This document shows, one piece after another, positions 20,958 to 28,734 of a stretch of DNA of 64,000 nt. The position numbers were made by a program, and so were the translations under genes. The stretch is taken from the NCBI GenBank assembly GCA_030867875.1, contig JAOWCC010000026.1:186001-250000 (forward strand), given 5' to 3'. The notes under the pieces were generated by a model. The model ran no database searches and was not told where the DNA came from. It saw only the letters and a list, made by a program, of their open reading frames with translations. The DNA comes from Actinernus sp. WN-2022. Its lineage: Eukaryota; Cnidaria; Anthozoa; Actiniaria; Actinernidae. Position 1 is the stretch's first letter. The number at the start of each line of letters is the position of its first letter.

Positions 20958-21008
20958 CGAAGTGGAAGTGAGAGCCATGTTCATTTCTTTCATAGGAAAC
21001 GTTGATTC

Positions 21009-21611
21009 TTACATTCCAAGCTTTTCTCGCATTTCCTTTTGCACTTCTTGCTTGAGTTCGGCTCGAATGCTTTTTTCACCTATGGAAGCCTTGCGACGAA
21101 TTTCAGATCTCATGATCTCATACTTATTCGCTTCGTTCAGGATGAGACTGTATTCGGAGTCGGATATGTTTTCATCGCGTAAGGCCTTCGATACTAGATC
21201 GCGAATCGTATTGATTTTCGCCTTTGCCAACATAGTTGTCCTTTCATGTTTAGAAACCTTCATTCCTAACTTCTTAGCTCCAAGGGTCGTAGATGCTGAA
21301 ATTAATCCACATAGTCCACCAATAACTCCAAGTGGTAGACCAATCACTATTCCAACCCCAGTCAACGCTGCGCCCAATCCAGATCCAGATAAGATCACAG
21401 ATAGACCTCCAGTTACCACTGCGATTCCATGAACTATTCCTTGAGAACGTGCATATTTCTTGCGTACACCTTCGTAGTGTCTTTCTTGAACTTCAATGTC
21501 CGAAAGCGTGTCTCGGATCGTTTGCAGTCTAAAGTTCTTTCCAGTGTCACTAGCGATCTGTGGATAGATACTTGGTGCTGAGGGAAACGGTTGAATCGAA
21601 TCGCCTTCCAT
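21009..21611 (-). CDS. Glycine-rich membrane protein, 200 aa
   Basis: N-terminal about 57 residues hydrophilic, then a long hydrophobic glycine/alanine-rich region at about 58-110 (GIAVVTGGLSVILSGSGLG onward) compatible with two or three membrane passes, then a charged helical tail rich in K, E and R. The hydrophobic block resembles fusion- or channel-like hairpins, but I see no specific motif. I recall this layout in cnidarian Polinton-type elements. Promoter text containing GTTGAA lies at 21641-21646, inside the end of the upstream gene, 30 bp before the ATG. Likely a virion or host-membrane component. Confidence 0.65.
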   Translation of the reverse strand: MEGDSIQPFPSAPSIYPQIASDTGKNFRLQTIRDTLSDIEVQERHYEGVRKKYARSQGIVHGIAVVTGGLSVILSGSGLGAALTGVGIVIGLPLGVIGGLCGLISASTTLGAKKLGMKVSKHERTTMLAKAKINTIRDLVSKALRDENISDSEYSLILNEANKYEIMRSEIRRKASIGEKSIRAELKQEVQKEMREKLGM

Positions 21612-21630
21612 TGTACGTTATACATATAAC

Positions 21631-22296
21631 TTACTCAAGCTTCAACACGTATCGTATCGGGCGACCATGGAAGTCTACCACGTTGCCTTTCTCATCACGA
21701 ATCGTAAGGCGAAGGCTGCTTTGCATTGGCCCTGGAGCTCGGACAGGTAGTGGGGGTGTTGTAGAATACGTATTTACGTCAAACCAGCTGCCTCGTACTT
21801 TAAAGCTAGCCAGTACATTCGATCGCTTTCCCTCTAGTAGCGAGAAATTGGAATCTACCACATCGCAGTATACGTACATTGTGTTGATATCCTTGATTAC
21901 CAGGTCGTAGTGTCCAGCTTTTAGCGATACGTTTCCCTCCACATCTTCATTTCCTTCGATACCCAATAGTTCGCAGAGATTCTTACTGAACTTGATTGTT
22001 TTCTGAACCTTTAGGATCCAATCCCTCTTACCGCTTCTATTTATGAAGCTTACGACTTTATTCGATATGGCTTCATTGAAGAAGGACTGGAGTTTACGTA
22101 TGTTATGAGACCCCGGATAGATTTTGTATGGGAACCCTAAGCCTCCGGTATCCCACTCGAACGTAGCCTCCGTTTCTAGGTTCCACCAGCTATTCTCGAA
22201 AGTGACCTCGACTAGTGAAATGTTCCGTATAAGAATAGGGTCGTCGAAGTAGACAGTATGGTCGGCCAATGTTGTGGTGATATATAAGAGAACCAT
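21631..22296 (-). CDS. Probable minor capsid protein (penton-like), 221 aa
   Basis: The start is set at 22296 because the divergent promoter at 22297-22342 lies directly upstream; the frame stays open for 73 more codons but that part overlaps the neighbouring gene antisense. The protein is beta-rich in appearance and ends with an LTIRDEKGNVVDFHG-type motif, which I associate with minor jelly-roll proteins of Polinton-type viruses. Length and position within the capsid cluster fit a single-jelly-roll vertex protein. Its last codons contain the promoter of the downstream 200-aa gene. Structure prediction would decide between penton and another beta-sandwich protein. Confidence 0.6.
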   Translation of the reverse strand: MVLLYITTTLADHTVYFDDPILIRNISLVEVTFENSWWNLETEATFEWDTGGLGFPYKIYPGSHNIRKLQSFFNEAISNKVVSFINRSGKRDWILKVQKTIKFSKNLCELLGIEGNEDVEGNVSLKAGHYDLVIKDINTMYVYCDVVDSNFSLLEGKRSNVLASFKVRGSWFDVNTYSTTPPLPVRAPGPMQSSLRLTIRDEKGNVVDFHGRPIRYVLKLE

Positions 22297-22342
22297 CTTA
22301 TATGTTGAAGGTATAACTATATATACGTATAGCTTCAACACG
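22297..22342. promoter_or_regulatory. Bidirectional promoter, 46 bp
   Basis: The only sequence between two divergent start codons. It is nearly palindromic: GTTGAAGG and its inverse GCTTCAAC flank TATAACTATATATACGTATA. A similar palindromic block at 25042-25075 separates the next divergent pair. The GTTGAA box plus TATA core also appears before the TFIIB-like, integrase and 200-aa genes. Confidence 0.7.
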
Positions 22343-23980
22343 ATGCCTCTCGTTGTACCAGACAAAGATGATTGGTACGATGGTCTATCTGCCAAGGACA
22401 AGGTAGAGATTGCCAAGGGTGGACCAAGGCTTTCGAAATCTGAGCAGACAGCACTCCTTGCCGATGAAAATGAAAAGGTCACAACGTTGAATGCAAATCT
22501 ATTAGCGAAGTTCAAGAAAAGATACCCATATGCAGATCTTCACAAGTTCTATGCCTCTACGGAAGTGAACGATCCAGGCAAATATTCGACGAGTATTTGG
22601 TTTCGAGATGGAGATTCTAGCTATGTCGTTTACGGCGATGATGTCTCAAAGTTATCTGCAGTCACTCAAAGACGCATTGACAATGCATTGCAGGGAATGG
22701 TTGGTGGTTTCCCATCTACGTTGATACTAGACATGAGTGCGAAATATCCCATTACAGCAGTTCCTTCTACTGAACCGGCACAAGATATTGATCTCACTAA
22801 TCTATTGATATATGTCACATCGAAGCAGAATTTCAAAGCTGGCGTTCCAAATATATTCAGGGAGATCGTTGTAAAGCATACAACAGAAAAGGAGTCTCGT
22901 AGATGGTTATCAGGTCCGGATTTCCACTACTGGCCTCAACAATTGAATTTTGCAACGTGGTGTGCAACTTCCGGATGTGGAGTGTCGTTGTTTGACCCCA
23001 CTTTCAAAACGTATCCACCAGTCGTTCAAGGGTTCCTACGATTCCACGTATATTTCACGATACGAAGAATTCTACGTGAACTTGGTGGTACTCATGGAGT
23101 TCCTTTACCTGGTGAATCTCATTTCAAGCAAAGGGATAACCTCTATAACAAATCAGCTCTTGAGAAATTGTGCAGCGAATTCGGTATATCTCGAACACCA
23201 GACTTTCGGTGGAATGGCTTAGGAGACGTCTACGTAAACTCTCATGGAAAAATGGTGAACTATACGGAGAAGTATGCACATAATACTTCGTTCTCTGCGA
23301 AGTGGCCTGGTGGTGACTTTAAGTTTCCTGAGGAGAGTCGTACGGAGTATCAGTTTTCTTTAGCGTACATTAGCAATAACAACGGTAAACAATACAATTG
23401 GTTTATGCCACCAATCGGAAAGGGTTTGACAGATGTTGGATTGGGTAGGTTGAATAGATCTGTCGAGGCTTTTGGATATTGCATACTTGGTGCACAAGCA
23501 GATCTGAACGACTCCATCATACATAGCCATAACGTCAAAGAAAAGTTTAAGAGCTTAGTCGAAGGTGCTATTCTCGAAAACGATTTAGTGGTGAGCTACA
23601 ATAACTATCTTACTGCTATAACGAGGACGCATAAGAGGCTCGATTTAGCAATAGCTGTAGATGTGCGACTTTTGCCAAGCAATCTAGAGTACTATCTTGG
23701 TAAGAAAGATGGCTATAGGAATCCAATCCCGAAAGCTACGAAAGATATGGCGCTAGGCACTAACGACATCAATGCAGAAGGCAAAGGACATCCACCTCTT
23801 CTTATGGAAGGACCATCAGATAAGAAATCGGTGCAGCCTCTCGAGAAACAAGTTCCTGTACCAAAGGCAAAGGCAAAGGCAAAGGCAAAGGTAAAGGCAA
23901 AGGCTGCCCCACAACATGAGATTAATCTCGCAGTGACATCCATTGCCGCAGCTGGAATTGCATGGATGTTGTTTCGTTAA
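22343..23980 (+). CDS. Large structural protein with basic KA tail and C-terminal membrane anchor
   Basis: 545 aa from the ATG next to the divergent promoter (an upstream in-frame ATG is ignored). The body (1-470) has no motif I can assign; a conserved-looking block is RLNRSVEAFGYCILGAQADL. Residues about 510-525 form a KAKAKAKAKVKAKA repeat encoded by iterated AAGGCA units, a probable DNA- or RNA-binding tail. The last about 20 residues (INLAVTSIAAAGIAWMLFR) are a membrane segment ending at arginine. I recall homologues next to capsid genes in cnidarian Polinton-type elements. Probable internal virion or membrane-anchored protein. It ends 4 bp into the convergent neighbour. Confidence 0.65.
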   Translation: MPLVVPDKDDWYDGLSAKDKVEIAKGGPRLSKSEQTALLADENEKVTTLNANLLAKFKKRYPYADLHKFYASTEVNDPGKYSTSIWFRDGDSSYVVYGDDVSKLSAVTQRRIDNALQGMVGGFPSTLILDMSAKYPITAVPSTEPAQDIDLTNLLIYVTSKQNFKAGVPNIFREIVVKHTTEKESRRWLSGPDFHYWPQQLNFATWCATSGCGVSLFDPTFKTYPPVVQGFLRFHVYFTIRRILRELGGTHGVPLPGESHFKQRDNLYNKSALEKLCSEFGISRTPDFRWNGLGDVYVNSHGKMVNYTEKYAHNTSFSAKWPGGDFKFPEESRTEYQFSLAYISNNNGKQYNWFMPPIGKGLTDVGLGRLNRSVEAFGYCILGAQADLNDSIIHSHNVKEKFKSLVEGAILENDLVVSYNNYLTAITRTHKRLDLAIAVDVRLLPSNLEYYLGKKDGYRNPIPKATKDMALGTNDINAEGKGHPPLLMEGPSDKKSVQPLEKQVPVPKAKAKAKAKVKAKAAPQHEINLAVTSIAAAGIAWMLFR

Positions 23981-25041
23981 CGTCGTTTGTATTGCTCTAT
24001 CGTGATCACCACTATTGCTACTATGAATAACCAAACGTTCTGTGATAGTACTCCCAGAGCTTTACCAGCCATAGTAAATATGAAACTCGCAATCGATCCA
24101 ATCATTCCAGGTAGGATCTGTCCAAGTTTCTTTCCCATTTCTTTCAACAACCCCCCAGTCGTTTGCAATCCCTTCTTTACTGCATCTGCTGCTTTATCAA
24201 TACCAGTCTTTATTGGTTTCGGTACGGATTTCGACAACAGGGAAACTATCGTACTAATGATAGCGCCAATAGAAGTTACTACTGCAAGAACGGTCATTCC
24301 ATGCTTTCTGAAAATGTATTTGATCCTTTCACGTAGCGACATACGTTTTAGTATGGCTTCTTCTTGACGTTCGAGTAATTCTATTTCGTTATGGATGTGT
24401 ACTTTCTCTTCCTTAGCCGCTTCCTTCTGATCCTCAGTTGACGTTGGGTCTTGAAGTATGCTATCTTCTACTTTGAGATGTTTGGCGGCCTTTTCTTGAC
24501 CTTGGATGACTTGTTCTGCTCTTTCTACATCCGTAGGGCCTAGAACGTATTTGAGATCCTTCCCAATCTTCTTATATATGTCACCATTCACAGTTGTCAA
24601 AGGGACAGGTCTCTCATTGCTTCCTAACGCGTGAACATAGATTCTACCTCTTTCCTTGTTAGCATCCCATACGGTTGTTATCTCGAGTTTTCCACGAAAC
24701 CCAACATCCTCATAGTGTTCACGGACAGCATCTACCAGCATCTTTTTAGCATTTTCCGATAGGCCTGCTTTGAAGATGAATCCTTTATAGTCGACTTCCG
24801 AACTTTCGAGTTCGTCCATAATTCCATCGAAATCTTCATCTGTAAATGAGGTTTCCTGATTCTTTGGTCTAGCACCTTCTTTGCCGTAGTTGCGTCTGGT
24901 TTTCATTGGGACCATTTCTCCTGACTCTTCTGGAAATATTGCATCCCACTCCTCATCCACATTGATAGTATCATCTTTATCGTAGTCTCCACCTCCTTCA
25001 GCTTCATCAGTTCCTTCATCGTACCTACCCTCAGAGGCCAT
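23977..25041 (-). CDS. Coiled-coil membrane protein, 354 aa
   Basis: Start set at MASEGRYDEG, right beside the divergent promoter. Residues 1-80 are acidic and disordered. Residues 80-165 look globular. About 165-235 is a charged coiled coil. Then come a hydrophobic segment (TVLAVVTSIGAIISTIVSLL), an amphipathic KK-rich linker, and two further hydrophobic stretches (PGMIGSIASFIFTMAGKAL and NVWLFIVAIVVITI) ending EQYKRR. A multi-pass virion or host-membrane protein is likely. I recall this domain order in cnidarian Polinton-type elements; no enzymatic motif is seen. Its stop overlaps the convergent 545-aa gene. Confidence 0.65.
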   Translation of the reverse strand: MASEGRYDEGTDEAEGGGDYDKDDTINVDEEWDAIFPEESGEMVPMKTRRNYGKEGARPKNQETSFTDEDFDGIMDELESSEVDYKGFIFKAGLSENAKKMLVDAVREHYEDVGFRGKLEITTVWDANKERGRIYVHALGSNERPVPLTTVNGDIYKKIGKDLKYVLGPTDVERAEQVIQGQEKAAKHLKVEDSILQDPTSTEDQKEAAKEEKVHIHNEIELLERQEEAILKRMSLRERIKYIFRKHGMTVLAVVTSIGAIISTIVSLLSKSVPKPIKTGIDKAADAVKKGLQTTGGLLKEMGKKLGQILPGMIGSIASFIFTMAGKALGVLSQNVWLFIVAIVVITIEQYKRR

Positions 25042-25075
25042 GTTAAACATAATTATATATATAGTTATATTCAAC
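25042..25075. promoter_or_regulatory. Bidirectional promoter, 34 bp
   Basis: Lies between the divergent start codons of the coiled-coil protein and the capsid protein. Reads GTTAAACATAATTATAT on one side and GTTGAATATAACTATAT on the other strand, a near-palindrome with a central TATATA. Same design as 22297-22342. Confidence 0.7.
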
Positions 25076-26311
25076 ATGATCTCATCAAGGTTGGATCCCA
25101 CACAAGTACGAAGAGAGCCTCATGCACTCAAGGCTCCGCGAGACTTGTATAGGAAGACTTTCACTCGATCGTCTGCCAATCCAGGTGAGACTCTATACGT
25201 AGAAGTTCCAAAGCTAGCAGAAGATGTAGTACTAGTACCTGGTAGCTTAGCGCTATTGGGCGATATCATACTATCTGGTGGACATGCGAATAACAGAGTC
25301 GTTTCGAACGTTGGACGCTGTTTGGTCATGCGTAGAATCTGTAGGATGGGAGCTGAAACAGTAGAAGACCTTGTCAGGCCAGACCTCCTACAAACATACT
25401 CCGATGTATACCTATCTACGCAGGAGAGAGAGTCTAGAATACAACAAGGCATTCAATCAGAGAACTTGAATAAGCTACGATCGAAAGCTGGTGACGCAAG
25501 TACTTCATCTGCTGCAGACAACGCGCTCCTAACTGCATGTGGTTCAAAGTATAGGATTCCATTAGATGTTGACATTCTGACACAACATGGAGTTCTATAT
25601 CCACATGCCTTAGAAAGTATCATTACATTCGAGTTGACTCTAGCGCCTGCCAACGAGGTAGTAATTGGATCGGATACGACGAAGATAGGTACGTACCAAC
25701 TTACCAACATCCAACTAGAATACGAAGCAATCAGGAACGAAACGCTGGCTAGTAATGCATTTCACAAATACGAAATAGGTACTGCATTCCTATACAACTA
25801 CGCTGTTCACTTCAAGACAGTAGATATCGCTAAAACGTCCGATACTTTGATATCTCAAAACGTTAATGTTCCACGACGATCCTTTGCTGGACTACTTCTA
25901 CTATTCATAGATCCACCTACCATTGGTACGCGAGATAGTGAAGCATTCTCGAATCCAGATATCTTGAAGGTAGAAGTAGATGTCAACGGGATTCCCAACA
26001 GACTCTTTCCAAGCGGCATGCTTCCCCTAGATTTCTGGGAGGCTGCAAGAGGTTGGTTTGGTACACCCAATACTTCCATGACTCCAAAGAAGTTCTTTGA
26101 AAATAGATTCGCTATCCTAATCGATTGTCGCACAGCAAAAGATTCCACCGTTCATGGTGATGGCTTGGCACAAACCGGCAGTGGAAAGGACATCGACATT
26201 CGCATACATAGAACTGCTAAGGGAAGTGGAAATGTGAAAATGCACATCTATGTCCTTGCGGATGCTCAGGTCACGATATTGAACAGATCTCTGCAGAGTA
26301 TATTATACTGA
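25076..26311 (+). CDS. Major capsid protein, double jelly roll
   Basis: 411 aa from MISSRLDPTQ; an upstream in-frame ATG at 25040 would run through the promoter and is rejected. The text has features I associate with Polinton-type double-jelly-roll capsid proteins: a beta-rich start with LYVEVPKLAEDVVLVPGS, a YSDVYLSTQERE block, a REIP-free but strand-rich middle, and a C-terminal half with DSTVHGDG and IHRTAKGSGNVKMHIYVL strands. It forms the hexon-like trimer of the icosahedral shell. The stop overlaps the ATPase start (TGATG), so the two are probably co-transcribed. Intact, with no frameshift. Confidence 0.8.
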   Translation: MISSRLDPTQVRREPHALKAPRDLYRKTFTRSSANPGETLYVEVPKLAEDVVLVPGSLALLGDIILSGGHANNRVVSNVGRCLVMRRICRMGAETVEDLVRPDLLQTYSDVYLSTQERESRIQQGIQSENLNKLRSKAGDASTSSAADNALLTACGSKYRIPLDVDILTQHGVLYPHALESIITFELTLAPANEVVIGSDTTKIGTYQLTNIQLEYEAIRNETLASNAFHKYEIGTAFLYNYAVHFKTVDIAKTSDTLISQNVNVPRRSFAGLLLLFIDPPTIGTRDSEAFSNPDILKVEVDVNGIPNRLFPSGMLPLDFWEAARGWFGTPNTSMTPKKFFENRFAILIDCRTAKDSTVHGDGLAQTGSGKDIDIRIHRTAKGSGNVKMHIYVLADAQVTILNRSLQSILY

Positions 26312-26934
26312 TGGATTCTCTCGTAGAGCACGTGCCGTTCAACGCACTCATAGTCGGTCCGACGAATTGTGGGAAGACTGCGTTTCTCATAGAACAACTT
26401 CGTGGAGCATTTCGTGGTAAGTTCGATTACATAGTACTGATTTGTCCTACGTATGCCCACAACAAAACTTATCGTGGATTCGCAAATCGAGATCCTCATT
26501 TCTTCGTCATATCGCCACCACAAGATGCCATCGATGCTACTTTGAGTATTTGTGCAACATTTTGGTCAGGTACCAATACTCTATTGATTCTCGATGATTG
26601 CGCCGCATCGAAGGACGTCAAGAAACGAACTGAAAAGCTAGTGGACTTAGCCTTTTCTGCACGACACATAGGGCTTTCCATTTGGGTGCTGTCCCAACAA
26701 CTAACGAGCATATGTAAACCCTTCCGCGAGAACGTAGCTATCGTAGTAGCATTTCATACAGCATCGGTCGTAGATGGTAAAAAGATATTTGAGGATTATG
26801 GAGGCTCACAAGAATGTAAAGAGTTACGAACGATACTTGGATCCCATAAGTTCGCTCGCATGTGCTTCTGTCTCCGCCATCCTTTCGAGGTGGTGTTAGA
26901 GCTCCCAGCACCTACAACATATTATCATGGATAA
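26311..26934 (+). CDS. Genome-packaging ATPase (A32/FtsK-HerA type)
   Basis: 207 aa. Walker A is GPTNCGKT at residues 16-23 and Walker B is LLILDD at 91-96. A conserved GLSIWVLSQQLT strand (121-132) follows, typical of this family's sensor region. The length matches the short Polinton and virophage versions. It pumps genomic DNA into the empty shell. Starts at the overlap with the capsid gene stop and overlaps the next gene by 8 bp, so it belongs to a tightly packed late-type operon-like cluster. Confidence 0.9.
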   Translation: MDSLVEHVPFNALIVGPTNCGKTAFLIEQLRGAFRGKFDYIVLICPTYAHNKTYRGFANRDPHFFVISPPQDAIDATLSICATFWSGTNTLLILDDCAASKDVKKRTEKLVDLAFSARHIGLSIWVLSQQLTSICKPFRENVAIVVAFHTASVVDGKKIFEDYGGSQECKELRTILGSHKFARMCFCLRHPFEVVLELPAPTTYYHG

Positions 26935-27466
26935 AGATACACTCGAGATATTCGGCGAGGACGTAACAGGCCCACCACCAACCGCCCTAGACGTCACATC
27001 AGACAATCGCGAATCACTTTCGATATTAGCCGCAACAGGCGTAACGAAAGAATACTTAGGTAAGAACTTTTCCCTAGGAGACATCTCTAGACTTCCTGAG
27101 AAAGAAATAGACAAGTTTTATAGGAGGTATCAGGCCGTCCTAGCTCAGCAAGTAACGAAAGGCTTAGTCGACGGCGTGACACGTCTAGCTACCCGCCTAG
27201 TTGCCTACCTAGTACCAATAGATTCTCAAGAAGCACTGATCAAGGACCTACAAGAAGACCCTCTAGTCCGCAATGAAATCAGTGCTGCGACTGGCCTACT
27301 ATCACTCAAAGCAGGTCGCCTTGTAGCTCTAGCTAGCGTCCTATTCCACATATCTGGTCACGTAGTCATTCCTGGAACAACTGTTGAACCTCCACATATA
27401 CCTACTATATCGAATCAAGATGGAAGATCAGATAACTGCGAATCCTCCAACGACTGTACCAACTAA
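26927..27466 (+). CDS. Conserved element protein, 179 aa
   Basis: Starts 8 bp before the ATPase stop. Helical and mostly soluble, with a KEIDKFYRRYQAVLAQQVTKG helix, a hydrophobic TRLATRLVAYLVPI stretch and a second helix pair (LKAGRLVALASVLFHISGH). The C-terminal about 25 residues are polar and overlap the next gene's start. I recall similar proteins beside the ATPase gene of cnidarian Polinton-type elements, but no function. Possible virion assembly factor. Confidence 0.6.
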   Translation: MDKDTLEIFGEDVTGPPPTALDVTSDNRESLSILAATGVTKEYLGKNFSLGDISRLPEKEIDKFYRRYQAVLAQQVTKGLVDGVTRLATRLVAYLVPIDSQEALIKDLQEDPLVRNEISAATGLLSLKAGRLVALASVLFHISGHVVIPGTTVEPPHIPTISNQDGRSDNCESSNDCTN

Positions 27467-27767
27467 AAAAGGAAAAAATCCAAAGCGTGTTGCAGCAGGA
27501 AAATTAGCTTGGGAGAAGGTCACTGCCCGTGCAAAAGAAGATCAAAAGATGGAGATAGAACGTGAAAATGAACCATCCAAAGAACCTAACGTAGAGAAAG
27601 GTCGGTTCGAAAACCTCACTATTCTCGCAGTCATTGGTACTGGCGCTACATTGTTTGGCACGTACTTTGCGTACAAGAAGTATGTAGATGGCAACACGCG
27701 AGCTGCCACCGTTAGCACGATACAACCTGCAGCTCCGGCAAAGCCAACGGCACTAGACATGGAGTAA
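27420..27767 (+). CDS. Small basic protein with one membrane segment, 115 aa
   Basis: Start set at MEDQITANPP; it overlaps the preceding gene by 47 bp. A lysine-rich KKGKNPKRVAAGKLAW stretch near the N-terminus is followed by a charged region, then one membrane segment (LTILAVIGTGATLFGTYFAY) and a short proline/alanine tail. The basic head and anchor suggest a protein bridging DNA or capsid to membrane. No known family name. Confidence 0.6.
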   Translation: MEDQITANPPTTVPTKKGKNPKRVAAGKLAWEKVTARAKEDQKMEIERENEPSKEPNVEKGRFENLTILAVIGTGATLFGTYFAYKKYVDGNTRAATVSTIQPAAPAKPTALDME

Positions 27768-27804
27768 CACTTAAAGACTCGAGACCATAGTAGTATATAT
27801 CTAG

Positions 27805-28026
27805 ATGGAGAAGGAATTGACGAAGACGGCAACCGATGCAGTCAAAATCGTTGGACTCGCTTCTGGTATTGGGTGGATCGTAAAAAAGACTACCAAGGAA
27901 TCTATGCTTAGCGATCCTTCTTCTTCCCTAGTGAATTACGCAAAGTGGACTGCCGTGATAGTTGGTAGCTTATACGCGAAACAATATCTTGAGAAACAAC
28001 TTGAGAAAGAAAAGACCAAACCGTAA
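27805..28026 (+). CDS. Small membrane protein, 73 aa
   Basis: Two weakly hydrophobic segments (VKIVGLASGIGWIV and YAKWTAVIVGSLYAKQYL) separated by a polar loop, and a charged lysine/glutamate end. A TAGTATATATCTAG promoter-like sequence precedes it. The stop overlaps the next start (TAATG). Probably structural, like its neighbours. Confidence 0.55.
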   Translation: MEKELTKTATDAVKIVGLASGIGWIVKKTTKESMLSDPSSSLVNYAKWTAVIVGSLYAKQYLEKQLEKEKTKP

Positions 28027-28451
28027 TGTGGGTAGCAATTGGAATGGCCATTTTCGGCGCTATTTTGAATGCAACAGCATTTACTGGTGGTGGTATACTA
28101 GCTAGAATGATTGGAAAGGGTGATATGGATGCAGAACGAGAGAGACACAATAGGGCCATCGAAAAACTAGCAAGCGAAACGAAAGCCTATAGAATCGAAC
28201 GTCAAAGACGATACGACCATGCACAAGAGCAGGAAGGTCTTGAACATGACGCATACAACGCTCAAAGAGATACCAACAAAGCCTTAGTGCGATCCGATAA
28301 GTTACGTAAAGAGCTAAAACGGCTCAAAGAGATGAAAGAACCCCGCTTATCTGACTACTACCAACCCTCAAACAATCAGAAGACTGGTGAGTTGCTCTAC
28401 GTTGGTGGTGGAATGCTAGGCGTTGGATACGCTATTAGTAAATGGCTATAG
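28026..28451 (+). CDS. Two-ended membrane protein with central helix, 141 aa
   Basis: N-terminal hydrophobic segment (MWVAIGMAIFGAILNATAFTG) and C-terminal hydrophobic segment (LLYVGGGMLGVGYAISKWL) bracket a long, highly charged helix with RHNRAIEKLASE and RSDKLRKELKRLKEMKE blocks. Starts at the stop of the 73-aa gene. I recall similar proteins in cnidarian Polinton-type elements. Last gene of the capsid cluster; the 11-bp repeat array follows directly. Confidence 0.6.
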   Translation: MWVAIGMAIFGAILNATAFTGGGILARMIGKGDMDAERERHNRAIEKLASETKAYRIERQRRYDHAQEQEGLEHDAYNAQRDTNKALVRSDKLRKELKRLKEMKEPRLSDYYQPSNNQKTGELLYVGGGMLGVGYAISKWL

Positions 28452-28629
28452 GTACTACTACTACTAAGCTACTAGTAAGCTACTACTAAGCTACCCCTAA
28501 GCTACCCCTAAGCTACTACTAAGCTACCCCTAAGCTACTACTAAGCTACCCCTAAGCTACTACTAGCTGCTACTAAGCTACTACTAAGCTACTACTAGGT
28601 TACTACTAGGTTACTACTAGGTTACTACT
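28452..28629 (+). repeat. 11-bp tandem repeat array, about 16 units
   Basis: Units read AAGCTACTACT or AAGCTACCCCT, with three AGGTTACTACT units at the end. One near-complete break (AGCTGCTACT) occurs in the middle. The array fills the gap between the capsid cluster stop and the second hairpin. It could be a protein-binding array, for example a packaging or origin site, or a neutral expansion. Confidence 0.8.
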
Positions 28630-28705
28630 AAAAAAAAAAAAAAGAAAGGAAGAATGAAGAGGGTCACGCAACGACTTTCTTTATTCTTCCTTTTTTTTTT
28701 TTTTT
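28630..28705. terminator. A/T-flanked hairpin, copy 2 with flipped loop
   Basis: Poly-A run, AAGAATGAAGA-type stem, loop reading GAGGGTCACGCAACGAC, then the complementary stem and poly-T run. The loop is the reverse complement of copy 1 with one mismatch in 17. It lies after the capsid cluster and just before the integrase promoter. Confidence 0.6.
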
Positions 28706-28734
28706 ATCTGTTGAAGGTTGGGACGTATAGATGT

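Noticed and set aside
22297..22515. N-terminal extension of the minor capsid frame
   Set aside because: The extension lies antisense within the 545-aa gene and crosses the divergent promoter.
25040..25075. Upstream in-frame start for the major capsid protein
   Set aside because: It would translate the palindromic promoter; the mirror gene also starts at the promoter edge, so 25076 is preferred.
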